From Bacteroidia bacterium (GTDB taxonomy: Bacteria; Bacteroidota; Bacteroidia; Flavobacteriales; Flavobacteriaceae): a stretch of 42,971 nt of DNA. Location: positions 1-42,971 of the forward strand of contig JAUIGC010000010.1 of NCBI GenBank assembly GCA_030429835.1. The letters are read 5' to 3'. How positions within the stretch are numbered: position 1 is the stretch's first letter; each line of letters starts with the position of its first letter. Shown piece by piece: positions 32,787-41,720 of this stretch. The notes beneath the pieces are model-generated. The model saw nothing but the letters and a program-made list of their open reading frames with translations, made no database searches and was not told the DNA's origin. The position numbers were made by a program, and so were the translations under genes.

Positions 32787-33941
32787 ATGGCAGATAAAAT
32801 ATTGAAATTTAACAGTAGGGTGATACATGGAGGGCAAGAGCCCGATAAGGCCTATGGGGCCGTAATGCCCCCAATTTATCAAACCTCTACCTATGCCCAA
32901 ACCTCTCCCGGAAATCATAAGGGATATGAGTATTCCAGAAGTGCCAATCCTACTAGAAGTGCTTTGGAAAAGGCTTTGGCAAGCATAGAAAATGGAAATC
33001 ACGGTCTTGCATTTGCCAGTGGGTTGGCGGCAATAGACGCTGTCTTAAAATTGATGGTCCCAGGTGACGAGGTTATCTCAACTGCTGACCTTTATGGCGG
33101 AAGTTATCGCTTGTTCAAAAGAGTTTTTGAAAACTATGGTATCGTTTTTCACTTTGTGGATATGGCTGAAACTTCTGGTATTTTGAAGTGTCTGAACAAA
33201 AACACCAAGCTTATCTGGGTGGAGACCCCAACCAACCCAATGATGAACATCATAGATATAAAGGCTATTTCCGAAGTGGCAAAAAGGGAAAATGTTTTAT
33301 TGGCGGTGGATAATACATTTGCCACTCCATATTTGCAAACGCCCTTGGACCTTGGTGCCGATATTGTGATGCATTCTGCCACCAAGTATCTTGGCGGTCA
33401 CAGCGATGTAGTTTTAGGAGCCTTGGTCGTAAACGACCAAGAATTGGCCAAAAAATTATATTTTATTCAAAATGCCAGCGGAGCGGTTGCAGGTCCCATG
33501 GACAGTTTTTTGGTACTAAGGGGCATTAAAACCTTACATGTGCGTATGCAAAGGCATTGTGAAAATGGTGAGGCCATTGCCAAGTATTTGAATGATCATC
33601 CAAAAGTGGAGCAAGTATATTGGCCAGGATTTGAAAATCATCCCAATCACCATATAGCTAAGGCGCAGATGAACGGTTTTGGTGGGATGATTTCCTTCAT
33701 CCCTAAGGGAAGCAATTATACCGATGCCATCAAAATAGTGGAAAGCCTAAAAGTTTTCACTTTGGCAGAGTCTTTAGGAGGGGTCGAAAGCCTTGCTGGT
33801 CATCCCGCAAGTATGACCCATGCCAGTATTCCTAAAGAGGAAAGGGAAAAGTCAGGAATCGTAGATGCACTGATACGATTAAGTGTTGGAATTGAGGATA
33901 TTGAGGACTTGATTGAGGATTTATCGCAAGCCTTGGAATAA
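32787..33941 (+). CDS. Cystathionine gamma-synthase / gamma-lyase-type PLP enzyme
   Basis: 384 residues, Cys/Met metabolism PLP family, fold type I. PLP Lys200 lies in MHSATKYLGGHSDVVLG, the PLP-ring Tyr and phosphate loop in ASGLAAIDAV and EYSRSANPTRSALE, and the Asp in LLAVDNTFATPYLQ. The ending SLGGVESLAGHPASMTHASIP is the family signature. Both cystathionine gamma-synthase (metB) and gamma-lyase (mccB) share it; the sequence cannot decide. ATG at 32787 (MADKILKF) is preferred over 32778, which would add three residues. Confidence 0.93.
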   Translation: MADKILKFNSRVIHGGQEPDKAYGAVMPPIYQTSTYAQTSPGNHKGYEYSRSANPTRSALEKALASIENGNHGLAFASGLAAIDAVLKLMVPGDEVISTADLYGGSYRLFKRVFENYGIVFHFVDMAETSGILKCLNKNTKLIWVETPTNPMMNIIDIKAISEVAKRENVLLAVDNTFATPYLQTPLDLGADIVMHSATKYLGGHSDVVLGALVVNDQELAKKLYFIQNASGAVAGPMDSFLVLRGIKTLHVRMQRHCENGEAIAKYLNDHPKVEQVYWPGFENHPNHHIAKAQMNGFGGMISFIPKGSNYTDAIKIVESLKVFTLAESLGGVESLAGHPASMTHASIPKEEREKSGIVDALIRLSVGIEDIEDLIEDLSQALE

Positions 33942-34068
33942 TTAAGAATTTAATTTAGGCTTTGGAGCCAAAGTCTATGCATTATTCATCGGAATTTAAA
34001 TTTTGTCGCAAAAAACATAATTTTTAATGTATTGTGAAAAATTTAAACATGTTTTTATAATAATAGCA

Positions 34069-34076
34069 TAATTTTG
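34069..34076 (+). promoter_or_regulatory. Possible -7 box of gdhA
   Basis: TAATTTTG fits TAnnTTTG, 39 bases before the ATG. The -33 region (34042-34055) is T-rich but has no clear TTTG. Confidence 0.3.
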
Positions 34077-34114
34077 CCGATATATTTTGAATTCAATAAT
34101 TTAAATCGATTTTG

Positions 34115-35467
34115 ATGAGCTCAATGAAAGCAAAAATAAAAGCATTTATGGATGAGGTGAAGTCCCGAAACGGTCATGAACCAGAATTCATCCAAGCCGT
34201 TCAGGAAGTTGCGGATACAGTTATTCCCTATATCGCCGAAAAAGAAATATACAACGGCAAGAATATACTTTTGAGAATGGTGGAACCGGAAAGACTGGTT
34301 TCCTTTAGGGTTGCCTGGGTGGACGATGAAGGCGAGATTCACGTAAACAGGGGGTACAGGATACAGATGAATTCGGCCATTGGCCCATACAAAGGAGGTT
34401 TGCGTTTTCACCCAACGGTAAATGCAAGTATTCTAAAATTTTTGGCATTTGAGCAAGTATTTAAAAATAGTTTGACCACCCTTCCAATGGGAGGCGGTAA
34501 AGGAGGTTCTGATTTTGACCCTAAAGGCAAGTCAGATGATGAGGTAATGCGTTTCTGCCACGCCTTCATGTTGGAGCTTAACAGACATATTGGTCCTAAT
34601 ACGGATGTTCCCGCTGGTGATATTGGTGTTGGTGCACGGGAAATTGGGTACTTGTTCGGGATGTACAAGAAAATACGAAATGAGTTTACCGGGGTCTTGA
34701 CCGGTAAAGGTCTTTCATGGGGCGGTTCAAAAATTCGCCCAGAGGCTACTGGATATGGTACCGTTTACTTCGCCGAAAACATGCTTAAAACCAGAAATGA
34801 GGGTTTTGAAGGAAAAACGGTGGTTATTTCTGGATCTGGTAATGTGGCCCAATATGCCGCAGAAAAGGTAATCCAATTAGGAGGCAAGGTGGTAACACTT
34901 TCAGATTCCAGTGGATATATTTATGATGCCGATGGTATCGATACCAATAAGTTGGAATACGTAATGGACCTTAAGAACAACAGACGGGGACGTATTTCGG
35001 AATATGTAAAGAAATATCCAAACGCTGAATATCATGATGGTAAAACTCCATGGGATGTGAAGTGCGAAATTGCATTGCCATGTGCTACTCAGAACGAATT
35101 GAACGAAGAGGATGCAAAACAGTTATTGGACAATGGATGCATTTGTGTTGCGGAAGGTGCCAATATGCCCTGCACCGCAGATGCAGTTCATGCTTTCCAC
35201 GATGCAAAAATTCTTTTTGCACCCGGTAAGGCTTCCAATGCGGGTGGTGTTGCTACCTCTGGATTGGAAATGTCCCAAAACTCCCTACGAATAAGTTGGA
35301 CCCGTGAGGAAGTTGATGAGCGTTTAAAAGGTATTATGTCTGATATTCACGATTCCTGTATCGAATACGGAATGGAGGAAAATGGGTATTGCAACTACGT
35401 TAAGGGTGCCAATATAGCTGGTTTCGTAAAAGTTGCGGATGCCATGTTGGCCCAAGGCGTTATCTAA
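34115..35467 (+). CDS. gdhA: NADP-type glutamate dehydrogenase
   Basis: 450 residues, the hexameric GDH length. Converts 2-oxoglutarate plus ammonium to glutamate with NADPH. Substrate-binding PYKGGLRFHP is at residues 91-100, catalytic Lys129 in LPMGGGKGGSDF, the Asp in TDVPAGDIGVGAREIG (about 170-185), and the dinucleotide fold in VVISGSGNVAQYAAE (about 235-250). A TTG directly before the ATG is not used. A strong terminator follows, so the gene is a single unit. Confidence 0.95.
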   Translation: MSSMKAKIKAFMDEVKSRNGHEPEFIQAVQEVADTVIPYIAEKEIYNGKNILLRMVEPERLVSFRVAWVDDEGEIHVNRGYRIQMNSAIGPYKGGLRFHPTVNASILKFLAFEQVFKNSLTTLPMGGGKGGSDFDPKGKSDDEVMRFCHAFMLELNRHIGPNTDVPAGDIGVGAREIGYLFGMYKKIRNEFTGVLTGKGLSWGGSKIRPEATGYGTVYFAENMLKTRNEGFEGKTVVISGSGNVAQYAAEKVIQLGGKVVTLSDSSGYIYDADGIDTNKLEYVMDLKNNRRGRISEYVKKYPNAEYHDGKTPWDVKCEIALPCATQNELNEEDAKQLLDNGCICVAEGANMPCTADAVHAFHDAKILFAPGKASNAGGVATSGLEMSQNSLRISWTREEVDERLKGIMSDIHDSCIEYGMEENGYCNYVKGANIAGFVKVADAMLAQGVI

Positions 35468-35486
35468 TACTACATATTTAAATTTT

Positions 35487-35520
35487 AAAGCCTATCCTTT
35501 TTCCGGATAGGCTTTTTTTA
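35487..35520 (+). terminator. Rho-independent terminator after gdhA
   Basis: AAAGCCTATCC (35487-35497) and GGATAGGCTTT (35505-35515) form an 11-base perfect stem around TTTTTCC, running into TTTTTTTA. Very strong. Confidence 0.92.
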
Positions 35521-35590
35521 TATTGCTTTAGTTCCAAAAGAGACTTCCTTAATCATATTTTACCCTATTTTTGAGCCCTAAAACTAGGGC

Positions 35591-37033
35591 TTGCTATTCA
35601 ATTCTTTTGAGTTTTTGGTTTTTCTTATCGTTGTTTTCGGATTCTATTGGTTCGTTTTCAACAAGAAAGTCAAGCACCAAAATATTTTGCTCCTTCTGGC
35701 ATCCTACATTTTTTATGGATGGTGGGACTATAGGTTTTTGTCCCTTATCTTCATATCTACCCTAGTTGACTATTTTGTTGGGTTACAAATGCACCGAACA
35801 ACAAAAAGTGCCCATAGAAAATTGCTGTTGGGAATCAGTATGGCCTTTAATATTGGCCTTTTGGCGTTCTTTAAGTATTTTAATTTTTTTGTGGATTCAT
35901 GGATACATCTATTGAACAATATAGGTTACCAGACACAGAATACATGGACGCTGAATATAATACTTCCGGTAGGCATTTCTTTTTACACGTTCCAGACCAT
36001 GTCCTATACTATTGATGTTTACCGCAATAAACTTAAACCTACAGGGGACTTTATTTCTTTCGCCGCATTTGTTTCCTTCTTCCCCCAATTGGTAGCGGGT
36101 CCCATTGAACGAGCATCCAACCTATTGCCACAGATATTGGGGCGAAGGGCCTTTTCTTATGAAAAGGGTATGCAGGGGCTGAGGTTGATCTTGTGGGGAT
36201 TGGTCAAAAAGGTGGTTATTGCAGATGTCTTGGCCCTAAAGGTAGATGATATCTTTGGTAATTATCACGACTTTGGCGGCGGTGTTCTGTGGTTGGGGGC
36301 CCTATATTTTGCAATTCAGATCTACTGCGATTTTAGTGGGTATTCGGATATAGCCATTGGGGTGTCCAAATTGTTCGGTATCGAATTAATGTCCAATTTC
36401 AAGTTTCCCTACTTTTCAAGAAATGTAGCCGAATTTTGGCGGAGATGGCATATTTCGCTCTCCACATGGTTTAGGGATTACCTTTATATTCCCCTTGGTG
36501 GTTCCCGTGGAAGTACATGGAAATCGCTTAGAAACGTATTTATCATTTTCTTGGTGAGTGGGCTTTGGCACGGTGCCAATTGGACTTTTGTAGTTTGGGG
36601 CGGGGTACATGCTATGCTTTTTGTTCCAAGTTACATTAAGGGAAGCAATAGAAAATATGTTGATAATATTGTGGCGGAAAGCTCATGGTTCCCAACATTA
36701 AGGGAATTGGGTCAAATTTTGTTTACCTTTTTAATGGTGGTTTTGGCATGGGTTTTTTTTAGAAGTGAATCTTTAGCTTCGGCCCTGGAATATTTATCGT
36801 TCATGTTTACTAAATTCAATTTCCCCCGTATTTATAAAAATGGACTCTACAGTGTGGGTTCCTTGTTATTTTTGGATTGGATCTTTAGGAAGGATGAGCG
36901 ACTCAACTTTACTTTTTTAGAAAGATTTGACAAAAGGGTATTAGGTATTGTGGAGGTATTAGTGATTATCGCTGTGGTTTATCTGATTAGTTTGAATACG
37001 AGTTCTGGACAATTCATTTATTTTCAATTTTAG
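35591..37033 (+). CDS. MBOAT-family O-acyltransferase (AlgI-like)
   Basis: 480 residues, integral membrane O-acyltransferase. LFNSFEFLVFLIVVFGFYW is the typical AlgI/PatA start, FYTFQTMSYTIDVYR and FPQLVAGPIERASNLLPQ are family segments, and WRRWHISLSTWFRDYLYIPLGGSR is the conserved MBOAT box. The catalytic His327 lies in SGLWHGANWTFVVWG. It moves acetyl groups across the membrane to a surface polysaccharide. The start codon is a TTG at 35591, inferred from homology since no ATG is near. Its stop is directly followed by the partner gene's ATG. Confidence 0.93.
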   Translation: MLFNSFEFLVFLIVVFGFYWFVFNKKVKHQNILLLLASYIFYGWWDYRFLSLIFISTLVDYFVGLQMHRTTKSAHRKLLLGISMAFNIGLLAFFKYFNFFVDSWIHLLNNIGYQTQNTWTLNIILPVGISFYTFQTMSYTIDVYRNKLKPTGDFISFAAFVSFFPQLVAGPIERASNLLPQILGRRAFSYEKGMQGLRLILWGLVKKVVIADVLALKVDDIFGNYHDFGGGVLWLGALYFAIQIYCDFSGYSDIAIGVSKLFGIELMSNFKFPYFSRNVAEFWRRWHISLSTWFRDYLYIPLGGSRGSTWKSLRNVFIIFLVSGLWHGANWTFVVWGGVHAMLFVPSYIKGSNRKYVDNIVAESSWFPTLRELGQILFTFLMVVLAWVFFRSESLASALEYLSFMFTKFNFPRIYKNGLYSVGSLLFLDWIFRKDERLNFTFLERFDKRVLGIVEVLVIIAVVYLISLNTSSGQFIYFQF

Positions 37034-37990
37034 ATGAGGGCATTTCTTAAAAAGGCGGCTTTTTTCGGTTTGATCGTGCTCCTGTACTTTTCGGCCACCA
37101 GTGTCTATAATTACCTTATAGACCCATATGGAATTATGGGAAACCGCAAGGAGTTCAAGGGAATCAGACCCAACGAGCACAGTTTAAAAGTGCACCATGT
37201 ATTGCAAAACCCAAATAAGTTCAACAGTTTTTTGTTTTCCAATTCCAAGGGAGGAACGCTCCACGTGAACCAATTGAATACTGCGGAATCAACATGGTAT
37301 AATATGACCTATTCGCTAGGTACTCCAGAAGAATTCTATAAGAGCCTGTTGCTTTTTCTTGAGAACGATGTGCAAGTGGATAATATTATTTTAGCTATGG
37401 ACGAAGGGGTTATCTACGAGCGGGCGAGCGCCCATGAGAACGACGCCTCTCGAAAGTTCGTTAACCTAATGGAGGATAAAGTCCAATGGGAGTTTCTGTT
37501 CTTGCCCATTTCCATAAAGAAAATTATGGGCACCGATTTGGACAAAAAGCATATTGAACATGACATTTATGCCGATGGCAATTACTATGCAAAAAATGCT
37601 TATGAAACTGATTGCAGGCTTCATGAAAATTTAGAGATTCTAGATGTTCCCGATGCGGCACCCATTCAGCCGTTGGATTTTTCTTCACAAATTGAAATTC
37701 TTCAGAAAATCAAACAATTATGTGACCAAAGGGGTATCAAACTAACCTTTCTAATACATCCCAGTTCCTATGATAATTATATTAGTTCCACTGAAAGAAG
37801 GATACAATTTGGTTATCTATTGGATGTACTTGAAAATAATGGTTTTGAGCTCTTTAGGCCTTATGGTTCTAAACTATTGGGCGTGAGCCCTTGCTACTGG
37901 TTGGATAGGCACCACTATACCAAAAATATTGGGGATGTAATTCTACAGGAGTATTCCCAAAAATGGACAGACAATACGATAGCACAGTAA
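37034..37990 (+). CDS. AlgJ/DltD-like accessory protein of the O-acyltransferase
   Basis: 318 residues with an N-terminal signal anchor (about 4-24, FLKKAAFFGLIVLLYFSATSV) and a large extracytoplasmic domain of the SGNH-like type. The likely active features are FSNSKGGTLHVNQL (a Ser-containing block near residue 70) and the D-x-x-H pair in YWLDRHHYTKN near residue 295. It begins at the base after the MBOAT stop, so it is translationally coupled, and it should hand acetyl groups from the MBOAT protein to the polymer. Sequence similarity to AlgJ is weak, so the role rests mainly on position. Confidence 0.82.
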   Translation: MRAFLKKAAFFGLIVLLYFSATSVYNYLIDPYGIMGNRKEFKGIRPNEHSLKVHHVLQNPNKFNSFLFSNSKGGTLHVNQLNTAESTWYNMTYSLGTPEEFYKSLLLFLENDVQVDNIILAMDEGVIYERASAHENDASRKFVNLMEDKVQWEFLFLPISIKKIMGTDLDKKHIEHDIYADGNYYAKNAYETDCRLHENLEILDVPDAAPIQPLDFSSQIEILQKIKQLCDQRGIKLTFLIHPSSYDNYISSTERRIQFGYLLDVLENNGFELFRPYGSKLLGVSPCYWLDRHHYTKNIGDVILQEYSQKWTDNTIAQ

Positions 37991-38018
37991 AGGATACCTT
38001 TGTAAAAACCATTCATTG

Positions 38019-38738
38019 ATGCAGGTAACAACCAAGGCCATTGTACTCACTTCCATAAAATTTGGGGATACAAGTCTGATAGTTAAAATTTTTACGGAAT
38101 CCGATGGACTAAAATCATACTTACTAAGGGGAATTTTGGCTTCTAAAAAAGGGAAGGTGAGAAAGGCCTTGTTTCAACCCCTTACCCAACTGGAACTTGT
38201 TGCCAATCACAGAAACAAGGGCTCATTGGAAAGTATAAAGGAAGCAAAACTTAACTATCACTATCAGACCCTTCAAACCAATATTGCCAAAAATGCTATG
38301 GCTTTATTTTTAGCAGAAATGCTTGCCAATAGTATTCATGAGCAAGAAACCAATACGGAACTTTTTGGTTTTTTGGAAGCTTCCCTACAGTGGTTGGATA
38401 TCCATATGGAAATAGCGAATTTCCACCTGTATTTTTTGATTGTATTGACCAAGTACTTAGGCTTTTATCCCGATGTGCAGACTATAAACGCCCCTTATTT
38501 CGATTTACAGGAAGGGGAGTTCATCAGTAGTCCATCGCTTAACCCTATTTTGTCCGGGGAAAATCTTTTGTTTTTTAAATCATTCTTAGGCATAAAATTT
38601 GATGCAATTAATGCGGTTAAAATGAGAAAAAAAAACAGGCAAGAACTGCTTCAATCCTTGGTTTTATATTATGAATTGCAATTACAGGGTTTTAGAAAAC
38701 CTAGGTCCCTGGTGGTACTAAATGAAGTCTTCAGTTAA
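38019..38738 (+). CDS. recO: DNA repair protein RecO
   Basis: 239 residues. The N-terminal OB fold is MQVTTKAIVLTSIKFGDTSLIVKIFTESDGLKSYLLRGI, a textbook RecO opening, followed by the helical C-terminal domain (about 85-230). It promotes annealing and RecA loading with RecR in the RecFOR pathway. The zinc-finger cysteines seen in some RecO proteins are absent, as in other Bacteroidota. ATG 38019 is preferred over the TTG three bases before it. Confidence 0.93.
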   Translation: MQVTTKAIVLTSIKFGDTSLIVKIFTESDGLKSYLLRGILASKKGKVRKALFQPLTQLELVANHRNKGSLESIKEAKLNYHYQTLQTNIAKNAMALFLAEMLANSIHEQETNTELFGFLEASLQWLDIHMEIANFHLYFLIVLTKYLGFYPDVQTINAPYFDLQEGEFISSPSLNPILSGENLLFFKSFLGIKFDAINAVKMRKKNRQELLQSLVLYYELQLQGFRKPRSLVVLNEVFS

Positions 38739-38739
38739 T

Positions 38740-41151
38740 ATGATAAGAATTTTACCCCTAATTTTCCTATTAAGTTGTTTTATGTTGCGGTCGCAACAAG
38801 TAACCGTTTTGGACGATGATACCCTTGAGCCAATTCCCAACGTAGCCGTTTATAATCCGGAAAGGACAAAAATTAGTATTACCGATTTTGATGGAAATTT
38901 TGATTTTTCCACCTTTTTAAACGAGGACAGGATTATTCTTAAGCACTTAAGCTATGAACTTAAAAAAGTTACAAGGCTACAGATCATCAAAAATGATTAC
39001 AAGATTTTTTTGCAAATGAAACCAGAGCGGTTGGATGAAGTGGTCATGTCCGTTTCTAAGTGGGAACAACAGAAAAAGGAAGTCCCCAATAAGATTGTCT
39101 CCATAGATGCACGGACCATTGCGTTGAATGCCCCCCAAACATCCGCAGATCTTTTGCAAAGTAGTGGAAAGGTCTTTGTTCAAAAAAGCCAATTGGGTGG
39201 TGGCAGCCCCATGATTAGGGGTTTTGCCACCAATAGACTGGTTCTTTCGGTTGATGGGGTACGTATGAACAATGCTATTTTTAGAGGCGGTAATTTGCAA
39301 AATGTCATATCTATCGATCCTTTTACCATTAGGAATACGGAGATTATCTTTGGGCCGGGCTCCGTTATCTACGGTAGCGATGCCATTGGTGGGGTAATGA
39401 ACTTTTATACCAAGCAGCCTATTCTTAGTCAAAAGGGAGCTACTGAAATCTCGGGAAACACCAACTATCGATTCTCTTCCGCAAATACGGAAAACACCGT
39501 ACACGCAGAGGTAAACATTGGTCAAGACAAGTGGGCGTCCTTAACGAGTTTTTCCTATAACGACTTTCAAGATTTGAAAATGGGCAGTCACGGTCCGGAA
39601 TCGTACTTAAGAAATTCCTTTGTAAAGACTGTCAATGGGGAGGACATACTGGTACCTAATGAAGATCCAAGAAAACAAGTGCCCACGGGCTATAACCAGA
39701 CAAATTTTATGCAGAAATTTCTATATAAGCCCAATGTCAACTTGGACTTTAATCTAGGTATCCATTTTTCGGAAACTTCAAAATATTCTAGATATGATAG
39801 GCTTATACGGCCTTCAAGGGATGGTCAGGGACTAAGGTCTGCAGCGTGGTTCTACGGCCCTCAAAAGTGGTTTATGGGAAATTTTCAATTGAAAAAGAAA
39901 GGAAAAGGAAAGCTATATGATGGGCTAAAGTTAACCGCCGCCTACCAACATTTTGAAGAAAGTAGATACAATCGTGATTTTCAGGACGTCATTTTAAATG
40001 CTACTGAAGAAAATGTGGATGCGTTGAATTTGAACTTGGATCTGGAGAACAAAAAGATGGGGAAATTCAAGTTGTATTATGGAGGTGAGTTCATATACAA
40101 CACGGTAGGGTCAAAGGGCTCGGACACTCAAATTGTTACTATGGATAAAACCGAGGCAGCTTCTAGATATCCAGATGGTGCTACATGGAAAAGTTTAGCA
40201 GGCTATCTCAATGGTGAATACAAGGCAAAACCCAACTTTATTGTTATGTCCGGTTTGCGATATAGCCATGTTTGGATCGATGCTTTGTTCGATGACACTT
40301 TCTATGCATTTCCTTTTGAGAATGCCGATTTGAGTACAGGAGCATTGACAGGTAGTTTGGGTTTTAGCTGGTTTCCAAAGCAAGATCTTCAAATAACGTT
40401 CAACGGTTCAACGGGATTCAGGGCGCCAAATGTTGATGATATTGGAAAAATATTTGATTCGGAACCAGGTTCCGTAGTAGTGCCAAATCCTGATTTGGAA
40501 TCGGAATATGCCTATAATATGGAGTTGGGCATACAAAAGAACTTTAAGGACAAGCTTGTTCTGAAAGGGGCTACTTTCTATACGTATTTGGTGGATGCCT
40601 TGGTACGTAGGGATTTCACCTTTAACGGCAATTCGCAAATTGAGTATGGAGGTGAGTTGAGCAATGTGCAGGCTATACAAAATGCCGCCAAGGCTTATGT
40701 TTACGGCTTTGAATTTGGATTGGACGCATATTTGACTGACCAATGGTCGCTTTCGTCAAATCTTACAATAACTGAGGGGATTGAGGAGGAAGAGGATGGC
40801 ACGGATTCCCCAGCAAGACATGCACCTCCAACCTTTGGTGATTTCCATGTAAGATGGAAAACGGAAAAGATATCTACCGATTTTTTTCTGAATTATAATG
40901 GTGAGGTCTCCAATGACGAATTGGCCCTCTCGGAAAGATCTAAGGATTATATCTATGCAAAGGATGAGAACGGCGACCCCTTTTCACCATCATGGTATAC
41001 TTTAAATTTTCGATCACAGTATACTATTGCGAATAATTTGAACGCCACTGTAAGTCTGGAGAACATAACAAACCAAAGGTACAGGACCTATTCTTCTGGA
41101 ATAGTGGCGCCTGGAAGTAATTTAATATTGGGTATAGGATATGTTTTTTAA
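38740..41151 (+). CDS. TonB-dependent outer-membrane receptor
   Basis: 803 residues, TonB-dependent receptor of the haem/ferric-siderophore type, directly behind recO. Signal peptide (MIRILPLIFLLSCFMLRSQ), then an N-terminal carboxypeptidase-regulatory-like domain (about 20-95: TVLDDDTLEPIPNVAVYNPERT), the plug domain (about 105-215: TSADLLQSSGKVFVQKSQLGGGSPMIRGFATNRLVLSVDGVRMNNAIF), and the 22-stranded barrel ending in aromatic VF. An alternative ATG at 38722 overlaps the recO stop by 17 bases. The substrate cannot be read. A terminator follows. Confidence 0.94.
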   Translation: MIRILPLIFLLSCFMLRSQQVTVLDDDTLEPIPNVAVYNPERTKISITDFDGNFDFSTFLNEDRIILKHLSYELKKVTRLQIIKNDYKIFLQMKPERLDEVVMSVSKWEQQKKEVPNKIVSIDARTIALNAPQTSADLLQSSGKVFVQKSQLGGGSPMIRGFATNRLVLSVDGVRMNNAIFRGGNLQNVISIDPFTIRNTEIIFGPGSVIYGSDAIGGVMNFYTKQPILSQKGATEISGNTNYRFSSANTENTVHAEVNIGQDKWASLTSFSYNDFQDLKMGSHGPESYLRNSFVKTVNGEDILVPNEDPRKQVPTGYNQTNFMQKFLYKPNVNLDFNLGIHFSETSKYSRYDRLIRPSRDGQGLRSAAWFYGPQKWFMGNFQLKKKGKGKLYDGLKLTAAYQHFEESRYNRDFQDVILNATEENVDALNLNLDLENKKMGKFKLYYGGEFIYNTVGSKGSDTQIVTMDKTEAASRYPDGATWKSLAGYLNGEYKAKPNFIVMSGLRYSHVWIDALFDDTFYAFPFENADLSTGALTGSLGFSWFPKQDLQITFNGSTGFRAPNVDDIGKIFDSEPGSVVVPNPDLESEYAYNMELGIQKNFKDKLVLKGATFYTYLVDALVRRDFTFNGNSQIEYGGELSNVQAIQNAAKAYVYGFEFGLDAYLTDQWSLSSNLTITEGIEEEEDGTDSPARHAPPTFGDFHVRWKTEKISTDFFLNYNGEVSNDELALSERSKDYIYAKDENGDPFSPSWYTLNFRSQYTIANNLNATVSLENITNQRYRTYSSGIVAPGSNLILGIGYVF

Positions 41152-41158
41152 AATGAAA

Positions 41159-41190
41159 AGGCCCGTTATTCACGGGCCTGCGTTTTGTTG
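41159..41190 (+). terminator. Terminator after the TonB receptor gene
   Basis: AGGCCCGT (41159-41166) and ACGGGCCT (41172-41179) form an 8-base GC-rich stem with loop TATTC, followed by GCGTTTTG. Confidence 0.85.
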
Positions 41191-41223
41191 AATACTTAAT
41201 AGTAAAAACCGCTGAAAAGTAAA

Positions 41224-41538
41224 TTATTGCGATACTTTGTCGGCCGCTTCCTGGGTAGCATCCTTAACATCTTCACCAATTTCCTTGGCTTTGTCCATGG
41301 CATCCTCACCGACTTCTTTGGCAGAATCCATTGCTTTTTCACCTGCTTCTTTAAGGTCTTCTCCAACTTCTTTTGCTGCATCCATGGCATCTTCACCGGC
41401 TTCTTTTAAATCTTTGCCCGTTTCTTCCATAGCTTCCTCCGCTTGGCTGGCTGCATCTTTTGCTTTTTCGGTAGTCTCCCTACAGGAAATCAAGGAAACG
41501 CTCAATGCCAAAACTAAACTTAATGCTAATTTTTTCAT
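41224..41538 (-). CDS. LEA-like 11-residue repeat lipoprotein
   Basis: 104 residues with a lipobox (SVSLISC, Cys19 of MKKLALSLVLALSVSLISC). The mature part is an amphipathic helix of roughly 11-residue repeats, for example EAMEETGKDLK, EAGEDAMDAAK, EVGEDLKEAGE, KAMDSAKEVGE, DAMDKAKEIGE and DVKDATQEAAD. This is the pattern of group-3 LEA/apolipophorin-like proteins. It probably lies in an envelope membrane and protects it against desiccation or osmotic stress, or acts as a spacer. An upstream in-frame ATG at 41598 lacks a lipobox-ready signal, so 41538 is chosen. Confidence 0.85.
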   Translation of the reverse strand: MKKLALSLVLALSVSLISCRETTEKAKDAASQAEEAMEETGKDLKEAGEDAMDAAKEVGEDLKEAGEKAMDSAKEVGEDAMDKAKEIGEDVKDATQEAADKVSQ

Positions 41539-41720
41539 GTTGTTGATTTTTTTAGTGTTTATGAAGATATATACGGGTATAAGGCCATTTTGGATCAAGA
41601 CTGGTATATTCTTGTTTTAGGATTGTTTTATTTGAACCATTTCATGGTTTAGTAGGGCTGCATTTCCAACTAAATTAATTAATTTTGCAGCCTTAAAACC
41701 CAGAACCATAAGCAATTCGT

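Noticed and set aside
33957-33977. Terminator after the cystathionine gamma-synthase gene (GGCTTTG...CAAAGTC)
   Set aside because: The stem is short and no T-run follows, so it is not listed.
41237-41620. A 127-codon plus-strand frame rich in Ala and Ser
   Set aside because: It is the antisense shadow of the LEA-like repeats, whose periodic sequence keeps other frames open.
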